From NCBI GenBank assembly GCA_964007475.1, contig OZ023273.1:71897842-71961841 (forward strand): a stretch of DNA of 64,000 nt, in the 5' to 3' direction. The DNA comes from Hybos culiciformis (Eukaryota > Arthropoda > Insecta > Diptera > Hybotidae). Under the pieces are notes generated by a model. That model worked only from the letters and a program-made list of their open reading frames with translations, made no database searches and had not been told where the DNA came from. This document shows, piece by piece, positions 1-12,416 of this stretch (within the stretch, counting starts at the first letter, position 1; each line of letters opens with the position of its first letter). The position numbers and the translations under genes are program-made.

Positions 1-572
1 CCAAATTTCATCGAAATCGGTTGAACAGTTTAGGAATGCATAAAGGACAAACAGATATACATTGATTTATAGATGTATATCGAAATAAAGTATATAAATA
101 TACATACTATCAAATGTGTCTCAAATCCGAGAAAATTTAAAAGTATGTATATGTATAACCATTCTCGCTGTGTTTATCTCTTGTCACAGATGGCCTGGAC
201 AATTTAATTTAAACCTATTTAAAATAATTAAAGATTAATATAGTAAACAAATTAAAATTTTGGCTCACGTCTGCAATTAAAATCAGCATGTCATAATATT
301 TAATTAAAAATATTATAATGCAATTAAATTAAAATGTATAGTCATTAATCAAAAATCAATTTTGCATAAATTATATTTATTTAATGCGATTTGTTATATA
401 ATACAACTTTTGTTTTCATTTACTTATATGCCGAACTGTACCAATAAAAAAGTACTTTATGTAATGTACACATAAAATATAAAAAAAAAAAATTAATTAT
501 ATATAGCATTTTAATCCGAAACATATATAATATACTATATGATTAAACATAATATAATATAGAAAAAAGATC
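1..572. other. AT-rich non-coding stretch with a possible repeat end
   Basis: No gene is visible. The first 75 bases contain the phrase ccaaatttcatcgaaatcgg followed by a run on acaaacagatatac; this wording is common at the ends of dispersed insect repeats, so the window may begin inside one. The rest is AT-rich with short homopolymers. Confidence 0.35.
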
Positions 573-592
573 ACTACACGGTTAAAAAAAAT

Positions 593-1110
593 AGGGTAAA
601 ATTAATAATTTTAAAAAAATTAATTTGATTCATACGATTTTGCATATAAATGTTATAAATCGCTCAGATATAAAACCTAATAATAAGCCTAAGAATAAAT
701 TCGATATAAAAATTTATAAATTAAATAAAAATTGAAATATATTTTATAAAATGAAGATTATCATTCAGTTTAATATTTTTTTTACAAAATAAAGAAGAAA
801 ATTTATAAAAATAATTATATTTTTTATTATTTTCATACAACATTTTTTATGTGTAATATTGATAAATAAAAAATATAAAATTCATAAATTTTCTTACACT
901 TTGTTTTTTTTTTACAGTAAAAAACTAGGATAAAATTAATAATTTTGGAAAAATCAATTCCATTTATACGATTTTACTGATCAAATTAATAAATTCCACA
1001 GATATAAAACTAAATAATAAGTCTAAGAATAAATTCGATATAAAAATTTATAAATTAAGTAATAAATTGAAATATATTTTATAAAATGAAGATTATCATT
1101 TTGCTTTATT
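593..1110 (+). repeat. Two-copy direct repeat of about 180 bp inside TIR element A
   Basis: Copies at about 593-770 and 927-1110 share long blocks, including taagaataaattcgatataa and atattttataaaatgaagat. The spacer holds poly-T and AT-rich DNA. This looks like internal duplication within the element. Confidence 0.75.
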
Positions 1111-1142
1111 TATCTTGAATAAATTACTATTTATACAATTTA

Positions 1143-1485
1143 TATTTACTATTTAATACATTGTTGTATATTACTGACATAGCTCAGTGGAAGACTCTAC
1201 ATCACATTGAACACAGCGGTTAAGCGACGTCAAGTAGTGATAGTACTTAGATGGTTGCCCGAATACAAATAAAAAAAAACAATATAAGAGCAAAAAAGGC
1301 AAAAAAAAAACAAAAAAAAAACAAAAAAAAAAACAAAAAAAAACAAAAAAAAAATCAAAAAAAAAGAACCAAAAAAAACAAAAAAAAAAAATTTAAAAAA
1401 ACAAAAACACAAAAAAACAAAAAAAAAACAAAAAAAATCAAAAAAAAACAAAAACAAAGAACCAAAAAAAAAAACAAAAAAAAAT
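1143..1485 (+). repeat. SINE-like element with tRNA A-box and 5S rRNA-like body, copy 1
   Basis: The phrase atagctcagtgg at about 1178 resembles a pol III A-box. It is followed by cacattgaacacagcggtta, agcgacgtc and tagtacttagatgg, in the same order as in animal 5S rRNA, where the last matches the C-box region. A tail of about 220 bases, almost pure A with scattered C, follows and gives a meaningless lysine-rich ORF. A second copy lies at about 38839-39115. Similarity was judged by eye; the element is too degenerate to be a functional 5S gene. Confidence 0.5.
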
Positions 1486-1783
1486 GTAGAACTCCAGCCC
1501 AGCCTCCACCTTTTATACTTTATTTATCAAATTTAGTGATAAATTTCAAGAATACAATTTATTTCGACACTCGGATAAAATTCATCCATAAATTTATAAA
1601 TTTAATATTTGAATTTTATTAAATATTTGATAAAAAATATATATATAATTAATAAAAAAAAAAATTAAATTATTGATAAAAAAGAATTTATAAATTTCTT
1701 CAAAAAAATTTATGGACCTATATGTATACGAAAATATATTAATTTCATCAGCTTTTTTTTAACCGTGTAGTAGTAGATTACAA

Positions 1784-2165
1784 CACATGTTAAGAAAATT
1801 TGTTATTACAACGAGTTGTGTAGACACGAGTCAATACTTATGTCACGAGACCGAAGGTCGAGTGATATAATATTGACGAGTGGCTATGTGTTTTTGTGTA
1901 TACAACGAGCTGTATAACAAATTTTATTAACATGTTTTGTATTCTGTTTTAATGTACTTGTGAGAGGTAGTTGCAATCAATACATTTGCAATGCAAAAAA
2001 TAAACAAAAGTTCGAAATGAAGTAAGTAAATAAAATTTACTTAATACGGAGAATGTAAATAAAAATTACTTTATTAAATAATTACAAGTGTATTGACGCA
2101 TGTAATATACCATTTACCGAGCTAAATTTGCGATTGTAAATAAAACTTACCGATCACATGCATAT
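1784..2165 (+). repeat. Hairpin-bearing dispersed repeat (family H), copy 1
   Basis: This copy carries cacgagaccgaaggtcgagt, the same block as at about 24990, inside an imperfect long hairpin from about 1784 to 1940 whose outer parts are acatgttaagaaaatttgtt and its near-complement. Downstream are gagaggtagttgcaatcaat and the stretch around ttgacgcatgtaatatacca, also found in copies 2 and 3. No coding capacity is visible. Confidence 0.7.
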
Positions 2166-2169
2166 TAAA

Positions 2170-3590
2170 ATTATTAACGAAATATAAACACTGAAAAAAA
2201 AAAAATAGAACAGTATAAATAAATTCAGCAATTCAGTTTAGGATACTTTAATTTTAAGATACCTCGGTCATAATCATATATTCCGTTTTTTCATTTTTGA
2301 TGAAACAAGTATTTTTCATGATTATTATTAGCATAAGTTCATTAAAAAAAATTTATTATGCCATGCTTTAATAATGAACAGTCCGAAATTTTCAATCAAA
2401 TTTTAATCCTGGTACTTAAGAATTAAGGTCGATTTAGTTCTTAACATTTTTCCAAGTACGTACATTTTAAAATTAAAATTTTTTTTTTTTCAAATTTCAG
2501 ATTAATTTATTTAAATATTCATTCACATAAATAAAGCGACAACAGGTATTTTTATTTATTTTAGTTTTAATGTTAGTTTTCAATTATGTTATAAAGTACT
2601 TTTACACTATACTGATTCAACTATTTTTGCACTACTTCTATACACAGTACTGATTCAACTAAATAGTAAATGGCAGATTTTTTTTAGTTAAAATCTAAAA
2701 TTTGTTAAATTTATAGAATTCTATACAAGCTTATAATAATATTATTCTTACAAACACGATTAATTATAGCAAACAGTTAAATATTGCAAACCAGTGAAAT
2801 AATTATTTTCTATAATTACAAATAACGAATAGCAAATATTTTAAATATTATTAATTTTTTAATTGTATTACCTTCACATTATGTAAAATCCAAATATATA
2901 CATAAGGAAAGACTTACGTACTATATTCTCATTCTTATCCCATATATTCATTTACTTTCTTCCCGTAAATAAAAGGGTTTTTTTTTCCCAAAAAAAAAAA
3001 AAACATTATTGATTATATATAAAAATATATATACATATTGTATAGAATTTTTCCAAAAAAAATATATATATATATAAGTATATTTTAAAAAGACGTTTGG
3101 GTTAAATTAAGCAGAAAATTAATCAGTTTTTCGACTTAAAGTAATGCAAAATTCTTATGTAGCGAAAAATTTAATAGACCTGTGAATATATGAATTTATT
3201 AGAAATATATTGTACGTGACGTATAGTTTCTTATGTGCACATAAGTATGTGTATTGAAAATTACAATAAAAATTAATATCCTTTTGTTTTTCTTTCTGAA
3301 TTTTTCGTGATTGTAGTATAAACTTTCTTATAATATGCGTATTCAATTGGAAAGCATTTAGAATTATTGAATATCTAGCTGTATGCAATAATTCTGATAA
3401 ACGTCATATAAGAGATGAATTTTATGTCAAAAATAATGAAAACAAATTAATGTATGTTTCAATCATAAAAATATCCAAGAACCAAGAACTAAATAATTTA
3501 TTTTGATTATTATATGATTATTATATGATTGACATTAACCCATAACTTTTATATGATATCCAACAATTTTGTTCTCTAAATTTAATCAAT
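2170..3590. other. AT-rich non-coding stretch
   Basis: I see no gene, RNA or structured repeat here. The content is homopolymers, TA-rich tracts near 3010-3080 and a few stop-bounded ORFs under 80 codons with no recognisable domain. A short palindrome cttatgtgcacataag occurs near 3231. Confidence 0.5.
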
Positions 3591-3779
3591 TCATAAAGGC
3601 TGTTTTTTTTTTCACAACGGTTACCGGTGAATTGAGCTGTCGTATTGCGCACACTTTTCGAAATTAATGGTCAGTATAGTCTGGCAAATCACGAATAGAA
3701 TCACACTTGAACAACGCTACCAAATATCTAAATTTACTTCGAAAATCAGTCGTCGATTAGCGAAACTACAGACGACTTC

Positions 3780-4010
3780 GTAATTTTTATGTCGCACTTA
3801 ATCGTCCATCTGCGATTTGATACACGTAGATTTTTACTGCGGAACTAACTAGTTTATTGACCACTTGGAGGCCAACAGTGTTCGTGTTATTCGTGACATA
3901 CGGCCAGCAGTAACTCGAAAACATTGCTCAAAATTGGACGTCGAGAATGCGAATGGACGTCAAGAACAGCCGCGGGGGCCCGAAGTTATTTACAAATGTT
4001 AATGCCATAT
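3780..4010 (+). pseudogene. Tc1/mariner-type transposase, C-terminal relic
   Basis: Translation from about 3815 gives DLIHVDFYCG, resembling the conserved stretch around the last catalytic region of mariner-type transposases (typically DLxPxDFFLWG). An in-frame stop follows, then DHLEANSVRVIRDIRP. After a frame change the reading is NWTSRMRMDVKNSRGG, matching the usual C-terminal order (IRPxxLxxVxxNWxxRxxxxxxxRGG). The protein would have cut and joined the ends of a mariner-like transposon in the nucleus. Stops and at least one frameshift show it is dead. The upstream catalytic part is not recognisable, so this is a 3' fragment. The assignment rests on motif order read by eye. Confidence 0.6.
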
Positions 4011-5337
4011 GGATTGAAATATTTTTTGGATTAAAATTTAATTTTTTGTGTTAGTTTTTTACAATTTGAAGTTCTATCGGACTTAAAAAAACACACTTTA
4101 TTTGCAAACAGTTTCAAAATACTGAAAATTTGTGTGATAATTTTAACAAATTTCTGATTAACCAATATTTATTGTTTTAATATTTTTTAAAATAATTTTT
4201 AATTTAGGTTCGGAAAGAAAAGTGCACTTCTATGGAAAATTTATTATTTTTCTTAAAAATTCTGCGATTCTCTTTCATACGTAGCGAAATATTTATTAGA
4301 ATTTTTATATTTCCAGTCAGAACTCTTCCTTGAGACTGTTTGTAAATATTTAAAAAAGATACGATATTAAATTTGTAAATCCTTTCTTCGGTTTTTCTTA
4401 CATTTTTTTCTGTTGTATGTAATAATAAGCATATAATTTTATAATTTTCACAATAATGTGGAATAAATATTACATACAAGTTTATGTATACAATTTTAGA
4501 AATTTTTTATATAACCTACATTTAACTCTTATTTTTGATTTTATATACCTTTACCTACATAATATAAAAAAAAAAAAATAAAACTTTATAAATTTTTTCA
4601 TGTTCATTAGGTATTAATTTACAGTGAAGAAAATTTTATGTTAGAGATCATTATAAATAATAATAATGTAGGCTGTACATAAGTTTTTGTTTTTTAAGTG
4701 AATAATACTATTGCATATACATACATTATTCATAAATTTTTAATATTTATGTACATATTAAGTTAAAATAAGAAATTGAAATAATTTTTCAATAATTCAA
4801 AATCTTACATTATTTTTTTTTTGACCTAAATTTGAAATCGAAGTCATAAAGTTATTGACTTAGTTTTTATAAGAAATTATATGCATAAAAAATATTATAT
4901 TATTATTATTATTTTTTTATTACTTTTAAGAACTTAGTAGTATTCTTATTGGATTAATTTTTTAAATGCAATTTTGCTTGAAACTTTTTACATTAACCCA
5001 ATTTCATTTTTTGTTTTAACAAATTTGTTTATATTGTTTTTAAATGAACTAAAAAAAAAAAAAAATCTTAAATAAATGGCCATACTGTCAGTGGTTGACA
5101 AATTTATCTATACGGTATTTTTATTATTATGTATTAAAGTTAATTCGTTAAACAAATATTATATTACGTTTTATGTTCAATATTGACTTAATTTTTATCA
5201 GCCATAAGAGACATAAGGTTTATAAACATATTAATTATATTTTATTTATTTACTTGATACAAAAGTCAAACATTTTGTATTTGAACAATATAAGGAAATC
5301 GATTTTCAGATCCTCCTTTACCATAATTACTATAATT
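4011..5337. other. AT-rich non-coding stretch
   Basis: No gene or clear repeat is seen. ORFs of 74-91 codons on either strand are lysine-, asparagine- and isoleucine-rich translations of AT-rich DNA without a domain. Confidence 0.5.
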
Positions 5338-6150
5338 CATGCTTGTCTAAAGTGCGACCCAAAAGCCTTCAAAATGCGGCCCAAACGCAAATTATAAATT
5401 TATACATTTTTACACATTTCAGTACTTTGGCTGCGCATAAACCTGTGAGTTGCTCAAAATATGCAAAATATACTGCACTAATTTTTGATTTAATTCAAGA
5501 GTTTGAAAATAGATTTCAAGATTTTCGAAAAAATGAAGAGTATTTCAAAATAATTTGTGCCCTATATAACCTTCAAATCTTCAAATTGAATGCATTGAAC
5601 TTCAAAGTGACATTCAACTGCAGGAAAAATTTGGGAATGTTTCTTTAGTCGAGTTTTATAAAGATTACCTACCCCGCGATAAAAACCTAATTTTCACAAT
5701 CATATGCTTTATTAATGTCTTCACCTTTTGGCAGTACATACCTATACTTGTGAACAATTATTTTCTAGAATTAAGCATCCAAAAAACAAAAATTGGACAA
5801 AGATCTTGAAAATGCATTAAGAATTGCAGCCTCATCTATTAAACCCAATATAGATTTGCTGTTCAGCAAAAGCAAATTCACCATCTCATTAATCTGTATT
5901 TTTTCCATCTTTATGAAATCCAAACTAAATGAAACGAAACTTTTACAAATTGAAAATAAATACGTACGTAGGTATACATATCTCATTCAAATTAAAAAAA
6001 ATTAATAATAAAAAAAGTTAATTTATTTTAATAAAACTATATAAGTGTTAATTTTTATTTCAATTTGTTGACAAAGTATTGTATGGTTGGCCCAGCAAAT
6101 TTTTTTTCTTTCAAATGTGGCCCTCAAACGGTAAAAGTTTAGACACCCAT
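5338..6150 (+). mobile_element. Internally deleted hAT element (ZBED/GTF2IRD2-like)
   Basis: The right end contains gtggccctcaaacgg and agtttagacacccatg; the left end, catgcttgtctaaag, reads as its imperfect inverted counterpart. Between them is only the C-terminal coding part of a hAT transposase. Subterminal phrases such as tgcggccc at the left and tggccct at the right are typical of this hAT group. I could not find a clean 8-bp target duplication, so the boundaries are approximate. Confidence 0.55.
5343..5905 (+). pseudogene. hAT transposase C-terminus, GTF2IRD2/ZBED5-like, broken
   Basis: The open frame 5343-5648 includes FDLIQEFENRFQDFRKNEEY, matching the segment before the hAT dimerisation domain in GTF2IRD2/ZBED-type transposases (usual form EFxxRFxDF). 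After a frame change around 5595 the reading is IELQSDIQLQEKF and SLVEFYKDYLPRDK, then, past another frame break, TYTCEQLFSRIK, and finally LENALRIAASSIKPNID near 5810-5860. The four blocks occur in the family's normal order, so identification is good although none spans the whole domain. Catalytic and BED zinc-finger parts are missing. At least two frameshifts and a stop make it non-functional. Confidence 0.75.
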
Positions 6151-6183
6151 GGACTAGACCTTAAATTATATTTTACCTATAGT

Positions 6184-6639
6184 CAGTGCTGAGCTGAAGG
6201 GGGCTCGCACGGGCTCGCAAGAGCCCCCTGATAAATTAAAAAAAAAATTGCGAGCCCTCTGATAAACTTTAAAAAATACGCGAGCCCCTTGATAATTTTA
6301 AAAGATATTTGTTTTAACCCAATATTAAAATTTTTGGATGTAACAATTTGCGAAAATATCGATTTAAAATATTAGTACATTATTTGATACAATAAAAAAA
6401 TTTAATATAGAAATGTTTGATTTTGTATACTACTGAATGAAAAGTCCCGCATTTTATATTTTTAAATTTAAACGATCGCCTAAATTTTAATGTAATATTT
6501 TAATATTTTATACATATATGTATATATACTAAACTATTCAAAAAATTAAAAGCAGATAAAAAAAAATAATATTTTTTTTTGTGAATCTATGAAATCTTGA
6601 ATGCGAGCCCTCTGATAATAATTCCACAGCTCAGCACTG
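6184..6639. mobile_element. hAT-type MITE with 13-bp TIRs and 8-bp target duplication
   Basis: The ends cagtgctgagctg and cagctcagcactg are perfect 13-bp inverted repeats. They are flanked on both sides by the same 8 bp, cctatagt (6176-6183 and 6640-6647). An 8-bp duplication with CAG termini is diagnostic of hAT. The 456-bp interior has no transposase but carries repeated subterminal phrases gcgagcccyytgataa on the left and again near the right end, which may be transposase-binding sites. Confidence 0.88.
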
Positions 6640-6656
6640 CCTATAGTTAATAACGC

Positions 6657-6909
6657 CGGCTAAGAAATGAAACAACGTATAATGAAAAGTATAGTTTGGA
6701 GTAATTTGAATTTAAAGATTTGAAAATTAAAAAAAACGTATGAAAAAATATCAAGTAGCGTACAATTTTCATCTAAAAAACACATTTTAATCAACATTAA
6801 GAATATTTTGCAAAGTATAGTTGTACTTATAAAATCGAGTACGAGGAATCGAATGGTGCTATTGTCAAATAATGACGTATAAATGTCATACCTTGTTTCA
6901 TTTCTGAGC
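6657..6909. repeat. Short inverted-repeat element, about 250 bp
   Basis: The phrase ctaagaaatgaaacaa at about 6660 is answered by ttgtttcatttctgag near 6893 (one mismatch). The interior is AT-rich and non-coding. It may be a small MITE; no target duplication was resolved. It begins directly beside the hAT MITE. Confidence 0.45.
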
Positions 6910-8006
6910 AGACGATAATATGTACAGTGTTTTCATATCACAGTTATAAATAATTTTTTAATTGCATAAATTTTGATTTTATTTTGAGAGGGGAATCTTT
7001 CAGGTAAATAAATACATTTTTATCTATTTTATGAAAATTATTATTATTCTATTTTTTGTTTTGATTTATTTTCTTATTTTTTTTTATTGTTTTGCAAAAG
7101 CGTTTTTTACCGAACATAATTTTTCACGTGTTTGCAATATGAAAAGAATTCCTAGAAAGTATATAGAAATTTATTATGACATTAACAGCAGGTGGTTAAG
7201 GTTGAAGGAACAAAAAAAAAACAATGTACTCATTCCGGGAGATTTTAATTTTATCCTTTTTTTATTTCTATTCTAAATTTAAACAAAAAAAATAGAAAAA
7301 TAATAATAATTTAGTGTTGACAAAATTTGAAAAGATGGGTTGAGCAATAAATTTTGAGAAAACCACAATTTCGCGTTTAATTTTTTCGTTTTTTAGAATA
7401 TAATTCTATCTTTTATTAAGAATGTATAATTTTCTTATATGATATAAAAAATAGAAAATTTAACAGAATTTTTCATATTTTATGAAAACAATAACGTCGG
7501 CATTTCGGTTACCTCCGCAAGAAAATAATTTTTTTTTATTAACTTTTAAAACTTGTAAACTTTTTTAATGATGTTTATTTTAAATTATTATATAAAAATT
7601 TTTTTGCTTTCGAAAACTTGAATATTTCTTTGTGGTACAGGTTTTGAAAGTTAAATGTTAAAAATACATATTCCCGCTAATGATTCCTTTTTTACGTTTA
7701 ACCTGCTTAGTGGAACTGCGAGTATATCGTTGATAAAAAAATTAAATAATTTATATATTTATTATAATTACAGCAATTATTATTGAAATATGTTTGTTTG
7801 GGAAAGTATCGCGAATCTGTAAAACTAATATAACTTGTCGTTTTGAATTTAATGGACATCCAATTCGTATACAAAGTAATCCAGTGTTCTTGGCAAGAAA
7901 AGATTTTTTGTTCCTGTTTAAGAATAAATTATTAATATACGAATTAAAAAATAAATATAATCAAATTATAAGAAAACTTTTATTTTATATTATTTTTAAA
8001 ATTCTT
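6910..8006. other. AT-rich stretch with two small unassigned ORFs
   Basis: An 81-codon plus-strand ORF at 7031-7276 begins with a hydrophobic segment of about 25 residues, and a 76-codon ORF lies at 7794-8024. I recognise neither; in this composition such ORFs arise by chance. No promoter or splice context supports them. Confidence 0.4.
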
Positions 8007-9273
8007 AAGCCGGGATGTCGTTAAAACAGAATTTAGCAACAGAAACAGAATCCCATACATTTGAACAAAATTTATTCTGCGACAGAATTTTACAGCAGAA
8101 TTTAGCGACAGAAAAATTCATTCTGTCCACAAAATTTGAATAACCTCAAACGAGGTTATTTTCTGTTTCTGTTTCTGTTGCCAGAATTTCAATTGAATTG
8201 AATTTTTTTTTTTGGCTTTGTTTATTTGCGTTTTTTAAATTTCAATTTTTTTTTGAACACAAACTTCAAATCCTGATTCTGTTTCTGTTTTAAAGGCCGC
8301 AATCTCATGAGATTCTGACCAGAATTTCAGTAAAGCCCGGGTGTCGTTAAAACAGAATTTAGCAAAAGAATAAAATCAGCGACAGAAAAATTTATTCTGC
8401 TATTGAAATTCTGGTCAGAATCTCATGAGATTGCTGCCTTTAAAACAGAAAGAATCAGCCGCATATCCCACTAACCGCCCGATCGTCCCCACGCTTTTTG
8501 AAAAATTAATTTCTCGTCAAAGTTCTATTTCAAATTTTTTGTGAAAAGGCTTTGACGAGAATTAATTGCGCCAGCCGCAAATCCCACAGACCACCCGCCC
8601 GCCCTCCCACTTTTTGAAAGATTAATTTCTAGTCAAAGTTCTGTTTAAAAAACGTATGAAGTAACGTACGAACATTTTGAAGGGCCATAACTCCGAAATG
8701 AGGCCTTCCTGCAAAAACCCAACCGTCACGGATTTAACATTTTAGGGACCGCCTCTATACCAACCCAAAAAGAGGGCAAATCAGGCACAAAAAAAATTTT
8801 TCCGTACAAAAATGTATGAAAACTTTGGGGGCCCTATCTCCGGAACGGGGCCCTTGCCTCAAGAACTGATTTCAGTTTTGGGAGTTTGGACACCGCCTCT
8901 ACCCCCGTCCAAGTTTCATCCCATTCTAAATGGTTCAAGGAAACGGCAATATCGCCAATTTTTTTCCCATTTTCCAACAAAAACAACTCGAAAAAACGTT
9001 AATAAACAAAGACAAAAAAAAATTAAATTCAATTGACATTCTGGCAACAGAAACAAAAAATAACCTTGTTTGAGTTTATTCAAATTCTGTGGACAGAATG
9101 AATTTTTCTGTCGCTAAGTTCTGTTGTAAAATTCTGTCGCAGAATAAATTCTGTTAAAATGTATGTTTCTGTTGCTAAGTTCTGTTTTAACGACATCCCG
9201 GCTTAACAGAATAAATTTTTCTGTCGCTGATTCTGTTCTATTGATAAATTCTGTTTTAACGACACCCAGGCTT
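8007..9273. mobile_element. Foldback element with complex inverted arms
   Basis: The left arm starts taagccgggatgtcgttaaa and runs about 250 bp through repeated words such as cagaatttagc and gacagaa. The right arm from about 9005 is its inverse, ending cgacatcccggctta and then a second, outer cgacacccaggctta. A second inner start, gcccgggtgtcgttaaaaca, sits at about 8335, with an inner inverted pair centred on aatctcatgagatt (about 8298 and 8430). The core (8455-9000) is distinctly more GC-rich than its surroundings and includes repeated phrases such as attaatttctcgtcaaagtt. A 74-codon ORF at 8812-9036 has no recognisable domain. Confidence 0.7.
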
Positions 9274-12200
9274 AAAATAGATCAGAAAATTATAAGTATA
9301 GATGTATGAATGATAAAATTCAAAACCGGTCAGATAAAAATGCTTAGCCGGCCGTAAGTGGCCGTAGTTTGGGCACCACTGACGTATTTATTATCTTAAT
9401 AGTTTTAGTAAACTTTGTAAAATTCCTGATATAATGTACAATTGTCTGAGTATTTTTGGATTTCAATCTTATATTATTTAAGTTAAATTTCCTTATTACA
9501 TTTAATAATAAGTACAATAGATATTAGGAATCTCTTCATATAAAACATACATAATACACTATTTAACTTAAAAAGAAAAATACAAATTTTCAGAATTATT
9601 TTACTACACTTATCAATAAAAACTATATTATTTTTCAAGTATCGCAACAATATACATTATATCCTACTTTCAAGTTTTGAAGTACGTAAATCTATAATAT
9701 TACATACTTTAAGTTTAAAAGCTCTCTGGATGGAATACTTGTTAAAATTTTAATTAATTTTTTTTTTTTCTTCTAACTTTTGTCAAACAATAATCTTTAT
9801 ACTGTGTATAGCTTTTATAGCGATTCAAAGTAAAAACAAGATGATACCTACTACACATATTTGTTAATACGTATATGTTATGTAAATGTATGTAAAATGA
9901 GATTTTCAATCTTTATTCTTTAGCACGTGCACATTTTTTTTTTTTTATGATATTGTTTATATAAATTTTCTTTTATGAAGTAAAAAAAAGATTTAGCTTA
10001 CAATGAATCTTGAATAATTTTTTTATAACAAAATATTGATGCCTTTGACATTTTTATAAATAAAAGATATTCTTGCCTTTTTTTTCTTTTTTTTTTTACG
10101 TATATAGGTATTACATGTAAAAAGTTCTTGAAGTTGAAAATAATGTTCTTAGAACTGAAACAAAGTTAGACACTTTAAAAGCTTATAACCTATAAAATAA
10201 AATTACTATTTTTTTCTCTATTTAATGAAAAAAAAGTCGATGAACCACTTAAAAGTTTCCAATATTTTTTTTTAATTAATTTTAATAATAATATTTCTTT
10301 TTATTCGATAACAGCATATAGCTTATACTATATGTTGGACATACATGCGTAAGGCGTAACATAACATTCTGTGTACTATAAATTTACATTTTTTAAAACG
10401 AAAGGAATGATTGTTAGACAATTGTTAATTGAGTTGATTTTTAGTGATGAATAATTTGAAAGACACTACAGACTACACTATAACTATATGACAAAAATGG
10501 TAATCAGTTTATTACCTGAATTGACTGAAAAAGTTACCACCACTGATTGAAAAAGTTACCACCTCGGACAAATCAATTCGAACGTATACTATTTGCTTTT
10601 AAAGTTATTGTTAATACTGGAATATGTTGCTTCATTTGTTGATCTGGTACTAGTTCTTAGCCTTGGTTATTTAGATACTTTTATTTCTACAATTTTTACA
10701 GTTTTTCGCAGTTTTCGACGGTTAGTTCGATGGGATGTAAGGGAGTTATCTAGGACCATCAATTTAAATCTCTTACGTACATAGTTTGAAAATATTTAAG
10801 TGGTGCAGTGTATATAAATCACAAATTAATTTATACCTACATTCGATTATTCGAATTTTAATAACCATTTGTCGATCATTTTAACACTTTGAATTTTATT
10901 TTTATTTATAATATTCGCAGTTTTTCGAGGTTTTCACGCATACGTTGCGATCGGCTGTGGGCCTATAACACGCTCTGTATACCCAAAAACTCTTACGTAC
11001 CAAGTTTCACAATCATCAACTGGGAGTCTATAAATTGCAAACAAACATTCATATCCAATATTATATACATAGATACATGTATATAGATGTAAATGCAGAT
11101 ATATGAATAAACTATTAATAACTGTTCTAAATCCAAATATACTAAAAAATTAAAACAAATGGATTTTTGATTATTTTTGTCAGATTCTATCTATGTATAA
11201 AAAAAAAAACAGATTTCTTTGCAGTAATGTCTAGTCAGATTTAATTTTGATCTCTCCTCTTTTCACCTAACATAATATAGTCACAACATGTATCCCCATA
11301 TGCCACATCCTTATTCACATTAATGTATACAAAGATTCAAGAATAATTTATTTTAACAAGTTCAGTTAAGTTAAAAAATGAAATTAAATTAAAATATCGG
11401 GATAAAAATCCTATATCAAATTGACGAAAATTGGATCGATCAAGTATTTGAAATGTATAGTAAAAAATAATTTTTTTTTTTTTTTTATTAAATATTCAAA
11501 ATTTTGGGAAAATGAGAACAAAAAAATTCAGAAAAATTGTAGGGTACATACATTTAATAAATTTAAGACAAAAAAAAGAAAATCGATAAAATAATAAATT
11601 TAATACTGAAAAAATAATTCTTCTATTTTTATATATTGTGTGTAGAAAGATTTATTTTTTGCCCCTTGATTTACCATAAAAATGTAAATATATTATTCTT
11701 AATATAGAGAGAAGAAGAGAAAAATAATGTAATTACTTCATTTGTCTTTTTTTTTATTAAGTATTGTGAATAAATTAGATAAGAAAAGAAAGAAAAAAAT
11801 GTTTTAATTAAAGTTTCTGTATAGTTAGTTGTTCACCAGATACGACTTAACAATATATGCAAATAATTCGATAAAAAATAATTAATATTAAGTAGAGAGG
11901 GTGATAAGACTTTGTGGATGTTTAACTTATTGTTTTTGAATCTAAGTAATTTTCGAATTTAATTTTTTTTATGAAATGGTTACTCAAAGGATAGACAGAA
12001 AAAGTAGAAAAAACAGAAACACAACGCTTCTAAATAAAGAAATTATTCAAACAATTAATTAATTAATTAATTTAGTTCAGATATTGCTAACGAATTATTA
12101 AATTCAGATATCCATTAAAAATTTATAAACGAGGATTCTATTCGGACAATGGATTTTATTTTTTTTAATGCTGCGAGTTTAATTTAAAAATTTTATTGAA

Positions 12201-12416
12201 ACGTCTATCCTATTACATAGAAATTAGATACGTCAAAATATCATCAATTCCGATTTTTTAAAAACTTCAAAGATAATTTATAATAAGCATAATTTAGAAT
12301 AACGAAAAAACAAAAACGCGAATTAATTTTAATAATAATTATCTAAATAGAAAAAAAAAATTATAATAAAATATCAAACAAAATTATAAAAACATCAAGA
12401 AAAGAAATTGAGTTTT
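9274..12416. other. Long AT-rich stretch, no gene seen
   Basis: The phrase gaaaaagttaccacc occurs twice at about 10527-10561. The segments 10690-10790 and 10915-11060 share tttttcgmrgttttc and lctcttacgta-like wording, suggesting an old duplicated repeat. An attaattaattaatta tract lies near 12058. ORFs at 10593-10784 and 10889-11086 have no domain. Otherwise nothing is resolved. Confidence 0.45.

Larger units (their letters stand above)
573..1771. mobile_element. TIR element A (MITE-like, ends ctacacggttaaaaaaa)
   Basis: The left end ctacacggttaaaaaaaa is answered at the right end by ttttttttaaccgtgtag, about 18 bp of perfect inverted repeat. If the element starts at CACGG, the flanking dinucleotide is TA on both sides, which would suit a Tc1/mariner-type insertion, but the boundary is ambiguous. 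No transposase is encoded, so it is non-autonomous. It contains a direct duplication (593-1110) and a 5S-like SINE with a long A-rich tail (1143-1485). A similar TIR element with the same SINE lies at 38418-39332. Confidence 0.6.

Noticed and set aside
1143..1260. Functional 5S rRNA gene
   Set aside because: Large parts of the 5S sequence are missing and the second copy diverges; it fits a SINE or pseudogene.
1230..1622. Lysine-rich and phenylalanine-rich ORFs over 1230-1622
   Set aside because: They are translations of the A-rich SINE tail on either strand.
7031..7276. 81-codon ORF with a hydrophobic N-terminus as a secreted peptide gene
   Set aside because: T-rich DNA gives such segments by chance; there is no cleavage-site context, homology or cysteine pattern.
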